Below are positions 1 through 12,777 of a stretch of 64,000 bases of DNA, piece by piece. Made by a program: the position numbers and the translations under genes. The notes under the pieces are model-generated. The model ran no database searches. It worked only from the letters and a program-made list of their open reading frames with translations, and was not told where the DNA came from. Source of the DNA: Melastoma dodecandrum (lineage: Eukaryota; Streptophyta; Magnoliopsida; Myrtales; Melastomataceae); NCBI GenBank assembly GCA_029817715.1, contig JARUPY010000533.1, forward strand, positions 2,810,001 to 2,874,000. Direction: 5' to 3'. Every line of letters starts with the position of its first letter. Within the stretch, counting starts at the first letter, position 1.

Positions 1-1769
1 CCCCTCCATTTTTCTCATTCTTTGATTCAAATGTCTTGGTTAGGCAAACTTTAGTCTTATTCTAGCTTTCTCGTTGTGTTTTGGGAAAGTAGAGGCACCC
101 TAAAATCCCATTTCCCCCGCCACAAGTTCGGGTTTAAGCACGTATTTTGCGCTTTAGCGAGGTGATTCTAAGAGAACATGCGAATTATATTATCATCATA
201 TTGAATGAATATCTTCTTCCGACTTCTCCTTCTCATCTGTCATTTCTTTTCCCCAAGCTTGGGAAATTTTTTCAACGTCAAATTAATTCGTACGAAATGA
301 AATAAAGGGCAACACGTGCAGAAATCGTAAATCTTTTCTCCATTTTTTCATGTAATATAAAATATGCGGTTTGAGTTGAGTCCAGGGGAGGGTCTTACAG
401 ACACGTTCCGTAAGCGTACAAGGAAGTTACGTCTCATTATCCCCGAGTCAACAAAACTAATATCAAAAGTCAAAGATAATCCCACAAAGAAAATAAATAC
501 TCTTTGACTCTGACCGAATAATATTATCTCCTCCATCGGTTTCCCTTGGTCTTCTTTGTTTAGGCCTTGAGCCTTGCATTAAAAAGAAAACCCACGTGTT
601 GCCGAGTCAAGTTGTCCTCCCTTTCCTTTACCCGACTTTTTTTTACTTCTTATTTCGTATGATCTTGTCTTTTATTTACTTTTCCTAAAGTCGGGATGGA
701 ACGTGCAGAGAAAACAAAAGGGTATCGATTTCCGTAAAAATATATTACATATTAATCAAAATGGCGAAATCGATCTAATATTTGTGTGCAAAAGAAGAAA
801 GAATAGTTTTGCGGGCCATGGATGTCACTATCTTTTTGGCAAAAAAACAAAACGATTCCTCAGGAGAAAATAATGACCCTGATTACAATAAACTAGAAGT
901 CATTAAGCATGATCAATTGATGGATTGCATCATACCGAATAATAATATAATTTGAGTGGGGCATATAGATAGTCACTGTCAATTAAAGAAACAAGCCCCG
1001 CACCATCCAATTTAATTATACAGTTAGGGTCATGCATTCCGGCTAATGCCTGCCTAGTGCTTCTCCATTCCAATGTTAGGTCAGGCCTTTTGTGCGGAAT
1101 CACTCCTACGACGTAAAAGATTTTGTAAAATACGGTTTCACTTTCAAAAATTCTCTTAATATCGCTCTTAAGTGACAATTTTATACCGCAACTTTCATAA
1201 GACACCAAAAAGGTCACTCGCCTGGAGATTTTTACTAAACATGTCTAATTTGGAGTTTGAAACCACGGATTTTAAAGGATGGTCGCGGTTTAAACCCCGG
1301 CTTTTATAGGATACCAGAGAGGCCCATTGCGACTTCTTTGTAAATCAAAGTTGCGACTTGAAAGCGCAACTCAAAAGCGGTATACGAAGCTTTCGAAACT
1401 GAAACCTTATCTCGTAAATTTTTTTTCGAATTTAATTGATAAAATCCTTTCAAACTTGTCAAAGGAAAATTAAAACTTAGTATTCTAGTTAGAAAATATA
1501 CGTGAGTAGATGTTATTTTTCCATCGGCGAGGCTTGAATTCGAGACGTGAAATTAAGCGTGTTATCATCACCGTGTGTCAATAATTTCAATACTCTAGTA
1601 TCAAATATAATTTAAAAAAAAAAGTTGTTTAAACTTTTCTTTTGAACTCCAATCAACAGATAAAAAAAAGGAACAACGTGGAACCCACTTCTGTTACCAG
1701 CTTTATTTCGTGTTGCATCGAATCAAATTTGTTGGCGAACGCCGAATCTTCGGTGGAGTGTTGAACCGG

Positions 1770-2085
1770 ATTCGGTTTTTGATCGAAAGTTAATGAAAAA
1801 TAAATAGACAAAAAATTTACGCGGTTCGGTCAATCGATCCATGGACGGAGAAGAAGGTTTCACTATATTCAATTGAGTATAAACTTACATTAAGACCCTC
1901 TCTAATCCCCTTAACCTACACTAGTTCGGCACTCGTGTATCCTTTTTTATACTCAAAAGATTTGTTCTCTTTCGTCTTTTAATTAACTTCGTATTTATTT
2001 ATAGAATAAATGGCCGTCAAAGATATCGAAAATTTAATATTTCTGATATATTTTTCAAAAAAATATATATTCTCTGTGGTCTACA
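1770..2085 (-). mobile_element. LTR-like retrotransposon relic
   Basis: This segment shares order and wording with 35430-35900. Both have a tract reading acaaaaaatttacg, then ggttcggtcaatcga, then ttcactatattcaat, then gaccctctctaa, and finally a reversed TATA-like tatttatagaata. On the minus strand that is a TATA box followed by a leader, as in plant LTRs, and the ggttcgg phrase is common in Copia-type LTRs in my memory. No coding domain, primer-binding site or target duplication was found, so family and exact ends are inferred. Confidence 0.45.
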
Positions 2086-2326
2086 AAATTCCTTTCCTTT
2101 AAAGGCCGCAATTATCACGCGGTCATGTGCGAGGGAGGGTTGGGTTTTAGGGTTTAGGATCGGAACAAGCCACGACCCTATTTTCTATAATAAAATTACA
2201 CAACTTATTCTTTAAATGATTTAAAACGTTGAGCCTGGAAGGGAGTCGAGAGCCATCAAGGTGTTGGGTTTCCTTTCATGACGGACACCATCGGGAACGA
2301 TCGTGACATAACCTGAGAATCATTAA

Positions 2327-2343
2327 ATATATATATATATATA
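2327..2343. repeat. AT dinucleotide microsatellite
   Basis: Uninterrupted alternating A/T run of about 17 bases in the intergenic region upstream of the GRAS gene. Confidence 0.9.
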
Positions 2344-4940
2344 GCCAAGCCGCAAGTCTGGGACTGCCTTCCTTACAAGGGTGTCTTAGTCTCCTTCTCC
2401 TTGCCTCGATGCCTCGTGGCCCCGACGAAGTTTCACGCCAAATGGCATCATGGTACAGCCCAGAGTTCCTACTCCAGATGTTAGCACTCCCTCATGTTCG
2501 AGCATCCTGAGCCATCCATTTTGTCTCCCCCTTGGATACGATTTAATTTCATTAGTGCCCCAGTCGAAATCCCATGTGTCGACCAGCAGATGGTCCTCCA
2601 TCTAAGGAACGAGTATTTATTACATGTCGTTATGTAGTAAAAAGTATTAATTTCTTACCACGCTGTTGTACATAGAGGGGAAAGAAAGCGAAAAATGCCG
2701 TGGTTTAGACATGGATTATGAAAGTCGAAGTAATGACGAGACGTGTGGTAGTGAAGCACTCGATGATTTGACGATGATGTCGGCACTCCTCCTTCTCCTA
2801 CCTTTCCTTGTCATCCCATCCTTAACATCCTTAACTCTTTGCCTGTTTCTGAAAGTGAAATTCCATGCGACTCCCAAACGAAACTTCAACGATGTTTTTT
2901 AAATTATGTTGGAATTTTAGATTCTCGTTGTACGTAATAATCCCACGACACAAGTTAAATAGAGAGGGAGATGGAGATGTGGGGCACATCACATGAGCTT
3001 AATTAGCGGTTGTCCTCCCATCTGGTAATGCTAATCAACAGGACAAGGGGAAGATGGGAGTCGCTATCTAATATTATTATTCGAGAGCTAATCGGGTGCT
3101 TCTCCGAACCATTCTTTTCGTTTTCAGGTAAAAGAAAATATGCATTCGATCAAGATGGATCATGACCCATTTGTGATAACAACCCTTGTGATATTTTGAA
3201 CGAGGTAATTGAATTTCGACCTGACGGTGTTGTCCGATTGGTACTAACGGTTGGGTTACCCATGAATATTGTTTGAGAAGGTTTGTTAGAAAATTTCCAA
3301 GGGAAGGGGAGGGGACCAGACAAGACAAGAAAATAACAACAACATGCCTGAGATCCCGTTTGCATCAATTTCTTTCATATGTTATTATTTCATTTTCCTA
3401 AACCCATGCCCACCCAACCCATCAATCACAGGTTCCCTCCCTTCTTCCCCCCACCCTTGATTATGATTTAGGTGCCCCCATTTTATTTGAATTTGAACAT
3501 TTCTTCCATAAAAAAAATCTAGTCAGTCAATGAGTCAGTCCATGTGCACTCGAGTTTTAAGGGGGGCCAACGCCATTTACTCGTTCCCTCTTGTCCCTTC
3601 ACTGTCGGGTTAAGCGGCGATGGTCCAGCTACACAGTTTGAGCATGTCCCAAATTTTTATTTATTTTCTCTAAGAAAGAAAACTGGGACATTGTTCGAAA
3701 GGGTTTTGTCCTGACCAGGAAGAAAGACTTCTTTTTTTTTTTTTGTATGAAAACGGGTTGACTTGGGTTTTGTTTTTCTACACTCTGCATCCTAAGTCTT
3801 GATAGACTCTAAGTTAAGAATATCATTGTATATTCATCAACACACAATACTAGGAACGAAATTTTGGTCTCGCTAACCATTTTCCCCTTTCACCTCATGT
3901 GGCGGTTGGAGCCGTTTGATGCGCGGCAAGATTCACGCGCCTTCAACAATCTTTCGAGAGGCTTGGGCCGAAACTTCAAAATTTGTGCGTCCGTTGCACA
4001 TGCATAGACAAAAAAAATAGAGTGTAAATTACGCGAGATAGTAGAGCGTAAGTTATGCAAGACTTCACATATAATCATATTACAACAACGAACACAGATT
4101 GCGCATTGTTCAGAAAACGGATTATAACTTTGGCTAAAATTGTCCGATTTAATCGAAATTTGAATCAAAAGATTCAAAACTCAATAACGAGTTTGCATTT
4201 AAAATTTCATGAAAATCTAACGGTGAAATATTTCACGATCAGAAAACCAATATGGTTGTCTAGAAAAGCGGAATAGGTTGCACAGTCGGTGTTGTTCCTA
4301 TCATATCTTGATCCTCGAATGTACGATTGGAGTTCAAAAAGACTTCACAAAAAGATAAAGTGATAAAAAATATATGCGTAAAATTTTACATGAATCCAAC
4401 GGTTGGATAGTAAAAACTAGAGATGCAAAATGTCTGACTATTCCTTTCGACGTGACGACAAAATGGGACAAAATGGAGGAGGAACATTATAAATAATTTT
4501 AGAAGACGAGCATCAACGTGACATGACCTCACCTTTTCTCGCCTGACCTGACCCACTTGAAGTGGTGGATGATGACATTGGAAACTTCCCTTATCAATTA
4601 ATTAACAATTCTAAAGCAGATCCACCATCCCCAAATCTCCTTAATCTCATCGTCTCCACTCGCTTCGACTAGCACAAAAACGTCTAATTTCATCGAACCT
4701 GTGAGCTTTATCATTTCTCGAGTAAAACAACAACATCACTTCTTTTGAACTCCAGAGTTGCTTAATATAGTCGGATGTCCAATCATATGATTGGTAGGTA
4801 GTGTTTGATAGCATTAAGAAGGAGCACTCGTCATTAACATGTGGTTAATGATTTTAACCCGTTCAAAACATTTTTTTAAGTCATAATTATATTTTTCTTT
4901 CCTGTTGGCATTATCGTAGTTAAAGGGCAATCTCGGGGGC

Positions 4941-5569
4941 AGTTTCACACGTGTGCTCTGTATTTAATTCGATGGTCACACAGGGGAGAGGGGGGATCCC
5001 CTCCCCTGCTTCCGTTCCTTGCTCCCGTCTCCCTCGCTGTCCCCAGAACTCCGTTGCCCGATTCAGACACAAGGTTTGCCTGCTTTCCCTCTTTCAGGAT
5101 TTCCATTACCTGCTCCTGTTGCTAGATGTCCTGTTTTCCAATTTGTTTACGGACTGCAGCGCCGGATCATTCTTCTTACTTCCAGACACGTACTATATAT
5201 ATATAAGTCCAGTGTTTGTTGGAGATGCTCTGTTTCGTGTGTGCAGTCGATAATGAGCATTTTGTTCTTGGAAATCATGGTGTGGAGTTTTTGTTTGTTA
5301 CTTCCCGCGTTATTCAATGTGATGTCGCAACTGGGTCTCGAGGTTTTCAGCAAAAGGCCTGATCTTTAGCTTCAGTTTCCACTTTCTAGATGATGATCTA
5401 GTATATATGTTTCAGGTGGAGGGTGATTTTTTTTCTTTTTATGCAGAGGAAGTGAGACCGTTTTAGCTTGACAGGTTTGGGTGCGTCATAGAAGGAATTT
5501 CGCGGTGCTGCTATGTGGAAACTGCAACTGGAGGAGTAGGCCAGTGGTTTTTCACGAGGGTTCCGGCTG
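4941..5569 (+). other. Leader region of the GRAS gene
   Basis: This stretch is less AT-rich than the DNA before it and has CT-rich tracts. It leads to the GRAS start codon at 5570. It probably holds the transcription start and a 5' untranslated intron, but I could not fix either boundary. Confidence 0.4.
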
Positions 5570-7171
5570 ATGCAGGCTTCGTCGAACCAAAGAATTGGGA
5601 AGAGGTCGGCAGCTAAAATGTTCGCCCCACAAGTCCAGGAAACCTACTCGTGCTACTCGACTATGTGCCGACCTTACGAGAATGGTAACAGGGGGAAGCG
5701 ATTCTGTGGAGAGAATTATCTCTCCAAGTTCTGCACCCTCGATTCGTCTTCGGTGAATGGAGGTCATAGTTCCGCATCGACTATCAGCTTCTCTTCAATC
5801 GAAAGTCCAATCTCAAGGAAAGATTCGTTTTCTTGCCTTCTGGATGCACGGAGTTCCCCAGAAAATGGGAATGCCTCGTCTTTCAGTGGTTCGTGTGTCT
5901 CTGATGAAGAGAACAAGTTCCGGAACAAGTTGAAGGAGCTGGAGAGCATGATGCTCGGGCCGGATGGTGACGACAGCACAGAGAACTTTCACGGTGGTAT
6001 GCTGCTCAATACTGCCTTCTGGATGCATATAAACGACGCGATATCCCAGAGGGATCTGAAACAGGTATTGATCACAGCAGCGAGAGCCGTTGCGGAGGAC
6101 GATCATGTGACGGCCTGGTGGTTGTTGGACGAGCTACGAGAGATGGTCTCGGTGTGTGGAGAGCCAATTGAAAGGCTGGGAGCATACATGCTGGAAGGCC
6201 TTGTCGCTCGTATGTCGTCTTCAGGAAGTTCCATCTACAAGTCCTTGCGACGCAAGGAGCCGGAAAGTTCGGACCTCCTCTCATACATGAACATACTCTA
6301 TGAGGTGTGTCCTTACTTCAAGTTCGGATACATGTCCGCAAACGGCGCTATTGCGGAGGCCATGAAGGACGAGAGGAGAGTGCACATTATCGATTTTCAA
6401 ATCGGTCAAGGTAGCCAGTGGGATACCCTCATCCAGGCGTTTGCAGCGAGACCCAGTGGGCCCCCACATATCCGGATAACCGGAATGGATGACTCCACGT
6501 CGGCTTATGCTCGGGGAGGAGGACTCGAGATTGTTGGGAAGAGACTATCTAAGCTCGCACAGTCTTGGAACGTCCCGTTTGAGTTCCATGCAGCCCCAAT
6601 CTCGGGACTTGATGTTCAGCTCGAGCATCTGGGCGTCAGGCCAGGGGAGGCCTTGGCCGTGAATTTTGCCTTCGCATTGCATCACATGCCCGATGAGAGC
6701 GTCAGCACTCAGAACCACCGCGACCGGCTACTGAGGATGATCAGGAGCCTACAGCCGAAAGTAGTGACCCTGATCGAGCAGGAGTCTAACACGAACACCA
6801 CAGCTTTCTTCCCTCGGTTCAAGGAAACTCTGGATTACTATGCGGCCATGTTCGAGTCGATGGATGTGACCCTTCCACGGGATCGCAAGGAACGTATCGA
6901 GGTGGAGCAGCATTGCCTGGCGAAGGACGTTGTGAACATTGTTGCTTGTGAAGGGGGAGAGAGGGTTGAAAGGCACGAGCTCCTCGGGAAGTGGAGGTTG
7001 CGCTTTTCCATGGCTGGGTTCACTCCTTACCCGTTGAGCACGCTGGTGAACGGTACGATCAGGTCGCTCCTGGGGAACTATTCGGACAAGTACAGGATTG
7101 CCGAGAAGGACGGGGCTCTGTACTTGGGGTGGATGAATAGGGACTTGGTTGCATCTTGTGCCTGGAGATGA
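5570..7171 (+). CDS. GRAS transcription regulator, PAT1/SCL13-type
   Basis: A single-exon gene for 533 residues, the usual size and structure for this branch. Residues 1-155 are Ser-rich and low in complexity. The GRAS domain follows. Leucine-rich region 1 begins near 160 with LKQVLITAARAV, the VHIID motif is at about 271-275 (VHIIDFQIGQGSQW), and the second leucine region, PFYRE-like region and SAW region follow. The protein ends in CAWR, close to the CAWK/SAWK end of PAT1-branch members. Known members are nuclear or cytoplasmic co-regulators in phytochrome and stress signalling; they are thought to work through partner transcription factors, not direct DNA binding. The first ATG is used because acidic and Ser-rich sequence follows it; a second ATG 16 codons in is possible. 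The gene converges on the WRKY gene. The subfamily is firm; the exact ortholog (SCL13, SCL21 or PAT1) is not. Confidence 0.95.
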   Translation: MQASSNQRIGKRSAAKMFAPQVQETYSCYSTMCRPYENGNRGKRFCGENYLSKFCTLDSSSVNGGHSSASTISFSSIESPISRKDSFSCLLDARSSPENGNASSFSGSCVSDEENKFRNKLKELESMMLGPDGDDSTENFHGGMLLNTAFWMHINDAISQRDLKQVLITAARAVAEDDHVTAWWLLDELREMVSVCGEPIERLGAYMLEGLVARMSSSGSSIYKSLRRKEPESSDLLSYMNILYEVCPYFKFGYMSANGAIAEAMKDERRVHIIDFQIGQGSQWDTLIQAFAARPSGPPHIRITGMDDSTSAYARGGGLEIVGKRLSKLAQSWNVPFEFHAAPISGLDVQLEHLGVRPGEALAVNFAFALHHMPDESVSTQNHRDRLLRMIRSLQPKVVTLIEQESNTNTTAFFPRFKETLDYYAAMFESMDVTLPRDRKERIEVEQHCLAKDVVNIVACEGGERVERHELLGKWRLRFSMAGFTPYPLSTLVNGTIRSLLGNYSDKYRIAEKDGALYLGWMNRDLVASCAWR

Positions 7172-7174
7172 CAC

Positions 7175-7699
7175 GAGCCTTAAAGATCAACGCCTGGATG
7201 ATGATATTAATCCAACATTTCATCGGTGACTCAGTTGAGGATGATCTTAAAAGGGAGAAAAAAGGTTTCATGTATAATTTTCTTATCCATGAAATGGAAG
7301 TGTGTTTGATAGTATTCCAATGCCTTGGCTCCTAACTGTGGATGTCGCTTGGAGACAGAATTGGGTTTTGGGGGCAACAATTTGTTGCTGTTCTACTAAG
7401 AATCAAGTGGTCTCTTTCTTACAATCAAATCACTTCATGTCCTAATGATCATTTAGTACTGTTGGTAGCTTACAACTTCATATATAACTCAGCTCGCAAT
7501 AATGGGTCTAATCCAACAGTTACCAAATCAAGGATAATTACAAGCTAATGGCTTACACAGATTACAGGCATAACAGGAATGAAAAATTAATCACTGAGAA
7601 AACACTACTCAACTAATCATGCTGTATGCTGGTCAAATATTACAGTCAGCCCTGCTACGGCAAACTTATCTGAAGCTTCTCGTAGAGCGATTAAAAATT
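7175..7699. other. Convergent 3' region between GRAS and WRKY genes
   Basis: About 525 bp between the GRAS stop codon and the WRKY stop codon. It must contain both 3' untranslated regions and polyadenylation sites. I see no further gene here. Confidence 0.6.
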
Positions 7700-9610
7700 T
7701 TAGCTTCGTACTGCGGCCGCATTATTCGTAGGCTGTTGTGCACGTGAGTGTTCTTCCTTCGTTTCTGAAAATGGGCCACGAGCGGCTTTCTCACTGTCCC
7801 CCAGGTTACTGCCGTTTGTGTGTATTGGCTTCTCACCCGGTTTACTTTCGGGACCTGGAAGCACAGACATATTGAAACCGACAAGATGGCTGATGCTTTC
7901 TCTCTTCTTCCCCTTCCTATCACCCCCATCTATTTTGCCCCTGGACGTAGTGCTAGCTTCTGGGACAATAATAGTGAGTGGATTCTCATTATGGGGCTGC
8001 TTCTCTGTTTCTTCGCTATGACAAGAAGACATAGCGGTCAAGGCATCTTTGCCGTGGCGGTGCTGGCCTTCATAAGTGGTAATAACCACTTTCTGATCAT
8101 CCGATGCCCTTTCAACTAGCTTCCTTGCTGGACATCCAACCCATGAGCATCTATAGTAGCTCCTGTAGGATATAAATTAAAGGTCATATGATCACATAAT
8201 ATAGATATCATAATATAGATGCCTATCCCTGCAAGTGTTGCCTCCACCAAACAACTGCACTTGGCACATCGATCTCTTCTCCTAGTTAGAACATTATTTT
8301 GATATCCTAGACATGTCAAGTTAATCTTCTGTATATTTCAAACACATTTGAGGGAGCGATCAAATGTAATCAGCCAATATGATCATACCCCTCTCTGCGG
8401 TACCAAAAGCAGCAAGAAATCCTACCTTGGATTCGTATTGCCTTTCACCATTTTCTGTCCATATTTACGCCATCTGTGGCCATCATGAACTATATCAACC
8501 TCGCTGACAGTGTGCACGACAGTACGTGCTTCGCTGTTGGGTGTACCTCCTCCCATAAAATTAGCATTTTCAGGATCCCTTTTTCTGTTAGAGAGTCATT
8601 CATGGTCAGAAAATGCTAGCTTAATGGTTAAGCGAAAAAAACCTTAAAGATATGCCTAGTAAGGCAACCATACTTCTTTTTCAACACAGGAGGGCATGCA
8701 TTAAATGCATCGTTATCTGGGACCTTGTCCATTCGAATAACCGGGGATTTTGCCTCTTCTTTACGGGAATGAGGTACAACCTCAGACCTTGCAATGTTGC
8801 TGACAGGAGAACATGCCGGAATCTTCAGCTCAGGCAGTTTTTCTGCAGAAGTGTGTTGTTAGAGATTGTTACCATCATTCCCTCACAGTAATTTAAACTA
8901 AATGTTCATCACTTACCTTTGATGCTTGCAGGAGGGCACTTGTCTGATTTCTTACTGGTAGGGGAATTTGGAGAGTTTACAGGAGCGGGGTTATTTATCG
9001 GGGGATGACTATGCTGACCTAAATATACGGTATCAGTAATCTGGCCATCGAGTGAGCGTTCCACTTGTCTCTTCACCAGGCAAAAGGGATGGGTGCATCT
9101 GTAGTAGCTACGAACAAACTCGTTTCCTCTCACGTTTTTCTGGCCGTATTTCCTCCAGTTAAATCCATCCACAGGAACCTTTTCGGCATGAACGGATGTA
9201 CTTTCAGCCCTCAGAGTCAGCTCTCGAATATCAGAGGCTCCATTTTCTTCTTTATCATATGGAACAATCGCTTGAGACATATCAGACACCTGGAGTTTCT
9301 GGTCACCTTTTTCTTGATCAGGATGTGACACAGAACACCCATCATCAGGGATCTTTTCCTGGGTCAGCTCCATTGCAGTACCTTTATCCACATTATTCTC
9401 TTGACCAGACTGTGGTGCACAACACCCATCACTAGGAATCTTTCCTTGTTTCACGTCATCAGAGGCGCTTTTATCTGCACCCCTTCCTTCACTTTTTTCC
9501 ATCTCCTTTCCTTGATCAGACTGTGTTATACAAGACCCATCATTGGATATTTTTTCCTGTTTCATCTTGTCTGGGGCACTTTTGTCCTGAGGAGCCTCTT
9601 GATTAGTCAT
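7700..9610 (-). CDS. Group I WRKY transcription factor (WRKY1-like)
   Basis: Four coding exons: 9610-8917, 8842-8674, 8584-8426 and 8162-7700. All have GT-AG ends and matching phase and give 494 residues. The N-terminal third is acidic and polar, with repeated DKxxxDxxKQxKIxxDG-like phrases. The first WRKY domain (near residues 165-220) has WRKYGQK and a C-X4-C-X22-HxH finger. The second has WRKYGQK and C-X4-C-X23-HxH and is split by an intron after the AG of the Arg codon, the conserved position for this family. Two complete domains define group I, whose members are nuclear and bind W-boxes mainly through the second domain. The second finger reads [16 protein letters not shown]; many relatives have Val-Lys-Lys-His where this has Ala-Arg-Lys-Leu. 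A basic KKKKRD stretch precedes domain 2 and could be a nuclear signal. Confidence 0.93.
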
Positions 9611-10660
9611 CTGGTCATCTAGACGACAGATGGGTTAGCTTCAGTCATCTATAGGGGCAGATCTTCCAAAATGAAACTGAAGCATAAAAAGTCGAGATGT
9701 TTATTCCATATAAAACACAAACCAATATGAAACCATCCATCGACAATTAACATCTGAAACTGTTACGGTAACAGTTTCAAGTAGCAAAAGATGAAATGGC
9801 CTAAGGTCAAGTAAGTAAACAACACTGCAAACTGAAACTCGGAGCAGAAAGGAAACCATTCAAGATATAACACTTTCCCCAGATAACTATCGCACTATAT
9901 TCTCTAGTCAGACTAACATTCGATACTGCACCGACGATGTGAAGCACAACATGATCTATATCACATAGCTGGAACTTTTATTGCGAAATCCAAATTTCCA
10001 AGTACTATCGAGTACTCCGCCGATTCAGCTCAAGAAAGCCTTTATCCTCCTAAAACAAACGGAACTCTGTTCGAACAGCACCATAATAGCTAAACCTAGA
10101 GATGCTGGCATTGATTAACTGACAATTCCAAGATAAAAGCGTATCCAAAACGCCTCCAAGAATCAACATAATTTTCCTTTATAAAAAGAAGCTGAAGGCA
10201 GCTTCCTTCAAACCCTAAATAGAGCTCCGTACTCCTTACTTGGGCAGAACAAATCACATCACAAACAGATGATCCAGAGCACCACCTCCAATCACATCAA
10301 AATCAAAATCCAAACCCCCACATGATCACCTTCTGATGGGCTGAGTTCAGACCAAAAACTTAAAAAAAAAACTCCCATCACCCACGACTAAAAAAACATC
10401 TTTAACCTAACCCTGCCCTAAAATCAACCAAAGAATCATAACCCAGAAAGAATTAGAAATAAAAATTTACCAGGCAAAGGGGGGGGGGGAGCAGGGAAAA
10501 GGTAGACAAAAAGAAAGGAAGGAGCTGACTCACCGTCCCTCCGATTCTCCACCCGAAAACAGAAGAAAAGGAACTCCTTCCCCGATCGACCAACAAAACC
10601 AGAACCCGGAAGAAACCACTAACCCCTGGAACCGTTTGTTATTGCATGACAGGGGGAATC
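9611..10660 (-). other. WRKY gene leader, probably with a 5' untranslated intron
   Basis: The WRKY start codon at 9610 has a minus-strand acceptor-like CTAG a few bases upstream of it. The next kilobase has no open frame of note and includes C/A-rich and purine-rich tracts at 10200-10620. A leader exon near 10500-10640 spliced to the first coding exon is likely. Boundaries are inferred. Confidence 0.4.
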
Positions 10661-12760
10661 GGGTTATACGTTGAAGCTGTCGTTGTGAAGAGGGGGTTGG
10701 GGGTTAAATGAGAGAGGTGATGGGTCAAGTCAGTGGCTTAAAAGCTGTGTAAGTTTTTTTTTTTTTCCTATTTCTTTTCCCTAACCAAAAAAAAAAACAA
10801 TAGAAAAAGAATAGTAATAATATTCTCCTTTTTTATTGATTTAATTAAAATATGCAAAAACAATGATCGGGTGAATTCGAGTCCACGATAGCATGTGGTG
10901 TTCCTGCTTATTCCCCAGCAACGACAGACCACTACTATTGAATGTTTACGTTATTAGTCCTTGATTTCGTATATAGCTTCATATCAGTCCCCAATTAGTC
11001 GGAAAATGACTGTTTATGGGATGACCTCGCGATAGAGACTTGACCGTTTGTTTGGAGTCCCAGATTCAAGTCCGAATAGATCCCTCCCCGACGGAGAAGA
11101 GTAAGAAGTTTGGGAGGAGGGTAGGGCGACTGATTTCGAATCTTCCAAGTGTTTGGTGTCACGGGCAGATCTGAGACAGACAGAGGAAAATGTTTATGGA
11201 GGAAAAAAGGTGAAAGAGAAGAAGGTAAGAGTTGTTGACTTGCTCCTGGGTTTCGGCTGCCTCGTACTTGGGTTGAGGTGGGAGGCGAAAGAGTTTTCTA
11301 CGAAAATACGATTAATTTTTAAAAACATTTATGAGTTACTATTCGAGTTTCGTAAAATACGATTTTACCCATCCCTCGAAATACAAACAGGACGAATTTT
11401 TAAAACGCGCCCCTATGGGCATCCCAATGATGCGCATGAAGACGCGTTTCTTTTGACGGTAAAATCGTATTTTATTAAATTTGAATCGTATTTCGTAAAT
11501 CTTTTTTAAAATTAACCGTATAATACAAAATTCGGAGTAGAAGGATTCGAGGTTATTTTATTTCCCTTTACTTTTCTTTTTATACTGGATAAATTATCTC
11601 CGCACACCATGTAGCAGCAACTCCTCTTCGGTTTTTCTCTTCCCTATATATTGCCACTCTCTTGGGCTGGGCAACTAGACTTCGTATTGGGCCTAGGCTC
11701 ACCAATGAACTTTCGTTTGGAATATCTATATATATATGATAAACATTTAGTGTATTAGGAACTATTCTTTTCTAATATTATTGGAGGGATATGGAAGGGG
11801 GTGGGAGAAGCAATGATCACCCACACCCACGAGTATGAGGATCAGCCCACGGTAGCCGACCCTGCATGTTTACGTTATCCCTCGGAAAATTCTTCAACGG
11901 ATGAACTCGGGGGAAGTCATGTTTCCGGTCCGGATTCATGCTCGAACGGATTCTTTCAGAAGAAAGGCCCGGAGTTTTTGATATCTTCCGAGTGCGTCGT
12001 GTCACGGGCAGATCATGAAGTAGAGCTAAAAAGGAATACGTAAGAGAAAAAAAGGTCGAGGTTGGTTATGTGATTAATTAGTCTCACGGTCACACCTCGT
12101 ACTTAGGTTGGGTGGGTGTTGTCAGGCGCTCTTGCGAGGGCTCTTTGAATGCTACTTTCTTAATACTATTATTATTAGCATATTTGAATCGACTTTTACT
12201 CATCTCGTTTTATTATAAATGTATTTTTGGATTTGAGTTTGTGTGTATATATATAAAGTAAGTGAATGGGAACACGTGGTCCGACGGCTAAAAAAGAAAA
12301 GGAACAAACGAAGAGGAGGCGGGAAGCCGCGAGTTGAACCCCCCCCAAATTAAATTTGGTTTACACGAGCTTCACTTCACACCTCCTCTTTTTATTTAAA
12401 AACAAAGCCACCCAACAATAATACTGTTCGAAGTAGAAATTTGACCATTTTTTGACCTTTTGTAGTTGAGTAATCCCCCTCCCTCCCTGTTCAAAGATTT
12501 TTCTCAATTAAAATTAAAAATTCACACAAAACACAATCACGTCGCCCCTAAACAGACGACAACTATTTATTTATTCATTTATTCGAAATACGATGAATTC
12601 AAAGTAAAAAATAAAATGAATGTCCCACACACCCTTCTCCTTCTCCCCCTGGAGAATAATAATTAAAAAAGATAAAACTAAAAGAAAAACGCCGACACTT
12701 TGGGTGGGGGAGGCAGCAGCAAAAACACAACACGTTCTTTCCATCTCCCTCTCTATTGTG
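10661..12760. other. Intergenic region between divergent WRKY and WNK genes
   Basis: AT-rich with homopolymer tracts and no supportable gene. It contains a diverged direct repeat: a phrase with gtgtcacgggcagatc occurs at about 11150 and again at about 12000. Each is followed by a gtactt-gggttg phrase. Confidence 0.55.
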
Positions 12761-12764
12761 TGCG

Positions 12765-12777
12765 TATATATATAAAG
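12765..12777 (+). promoter_or_regulatory. TATA box of the WNK gene
   Basis: A TATATATATAAAG run lies just upstream of a CT- and CAC-rich leader. Transcription would begin near 12800. A likely leader intron then runs from about 12899 (GT) to the AG at 13740-13741, 30 bases before the start codon. Confidence 0.6.

Larger units (their letters stand above)
1..4940. other. Intergenic region upstream of the GRAS gene
   Basis: AT-rich DNA with no gene I can support; the short open frames have no recognisable domain or splice structure. It holds an LTR-like relic near 1770-2085 and a TA microsatellite at 2327-2343. The stretch about 3990-4440 has the look of a dispersed repeat: two related phrases built around a-a-a-t-t-t-c-a-t-g-a and a-a-c-g-g-t-g occur there. 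Confidence 0.6.

Noticed and set aside
6749..7174. 141-codon minus-strand frame opposite the GRAS gene
   Set aside because: Antisense shadow of the GRAS domain, which is strongly supported on the plus strand.
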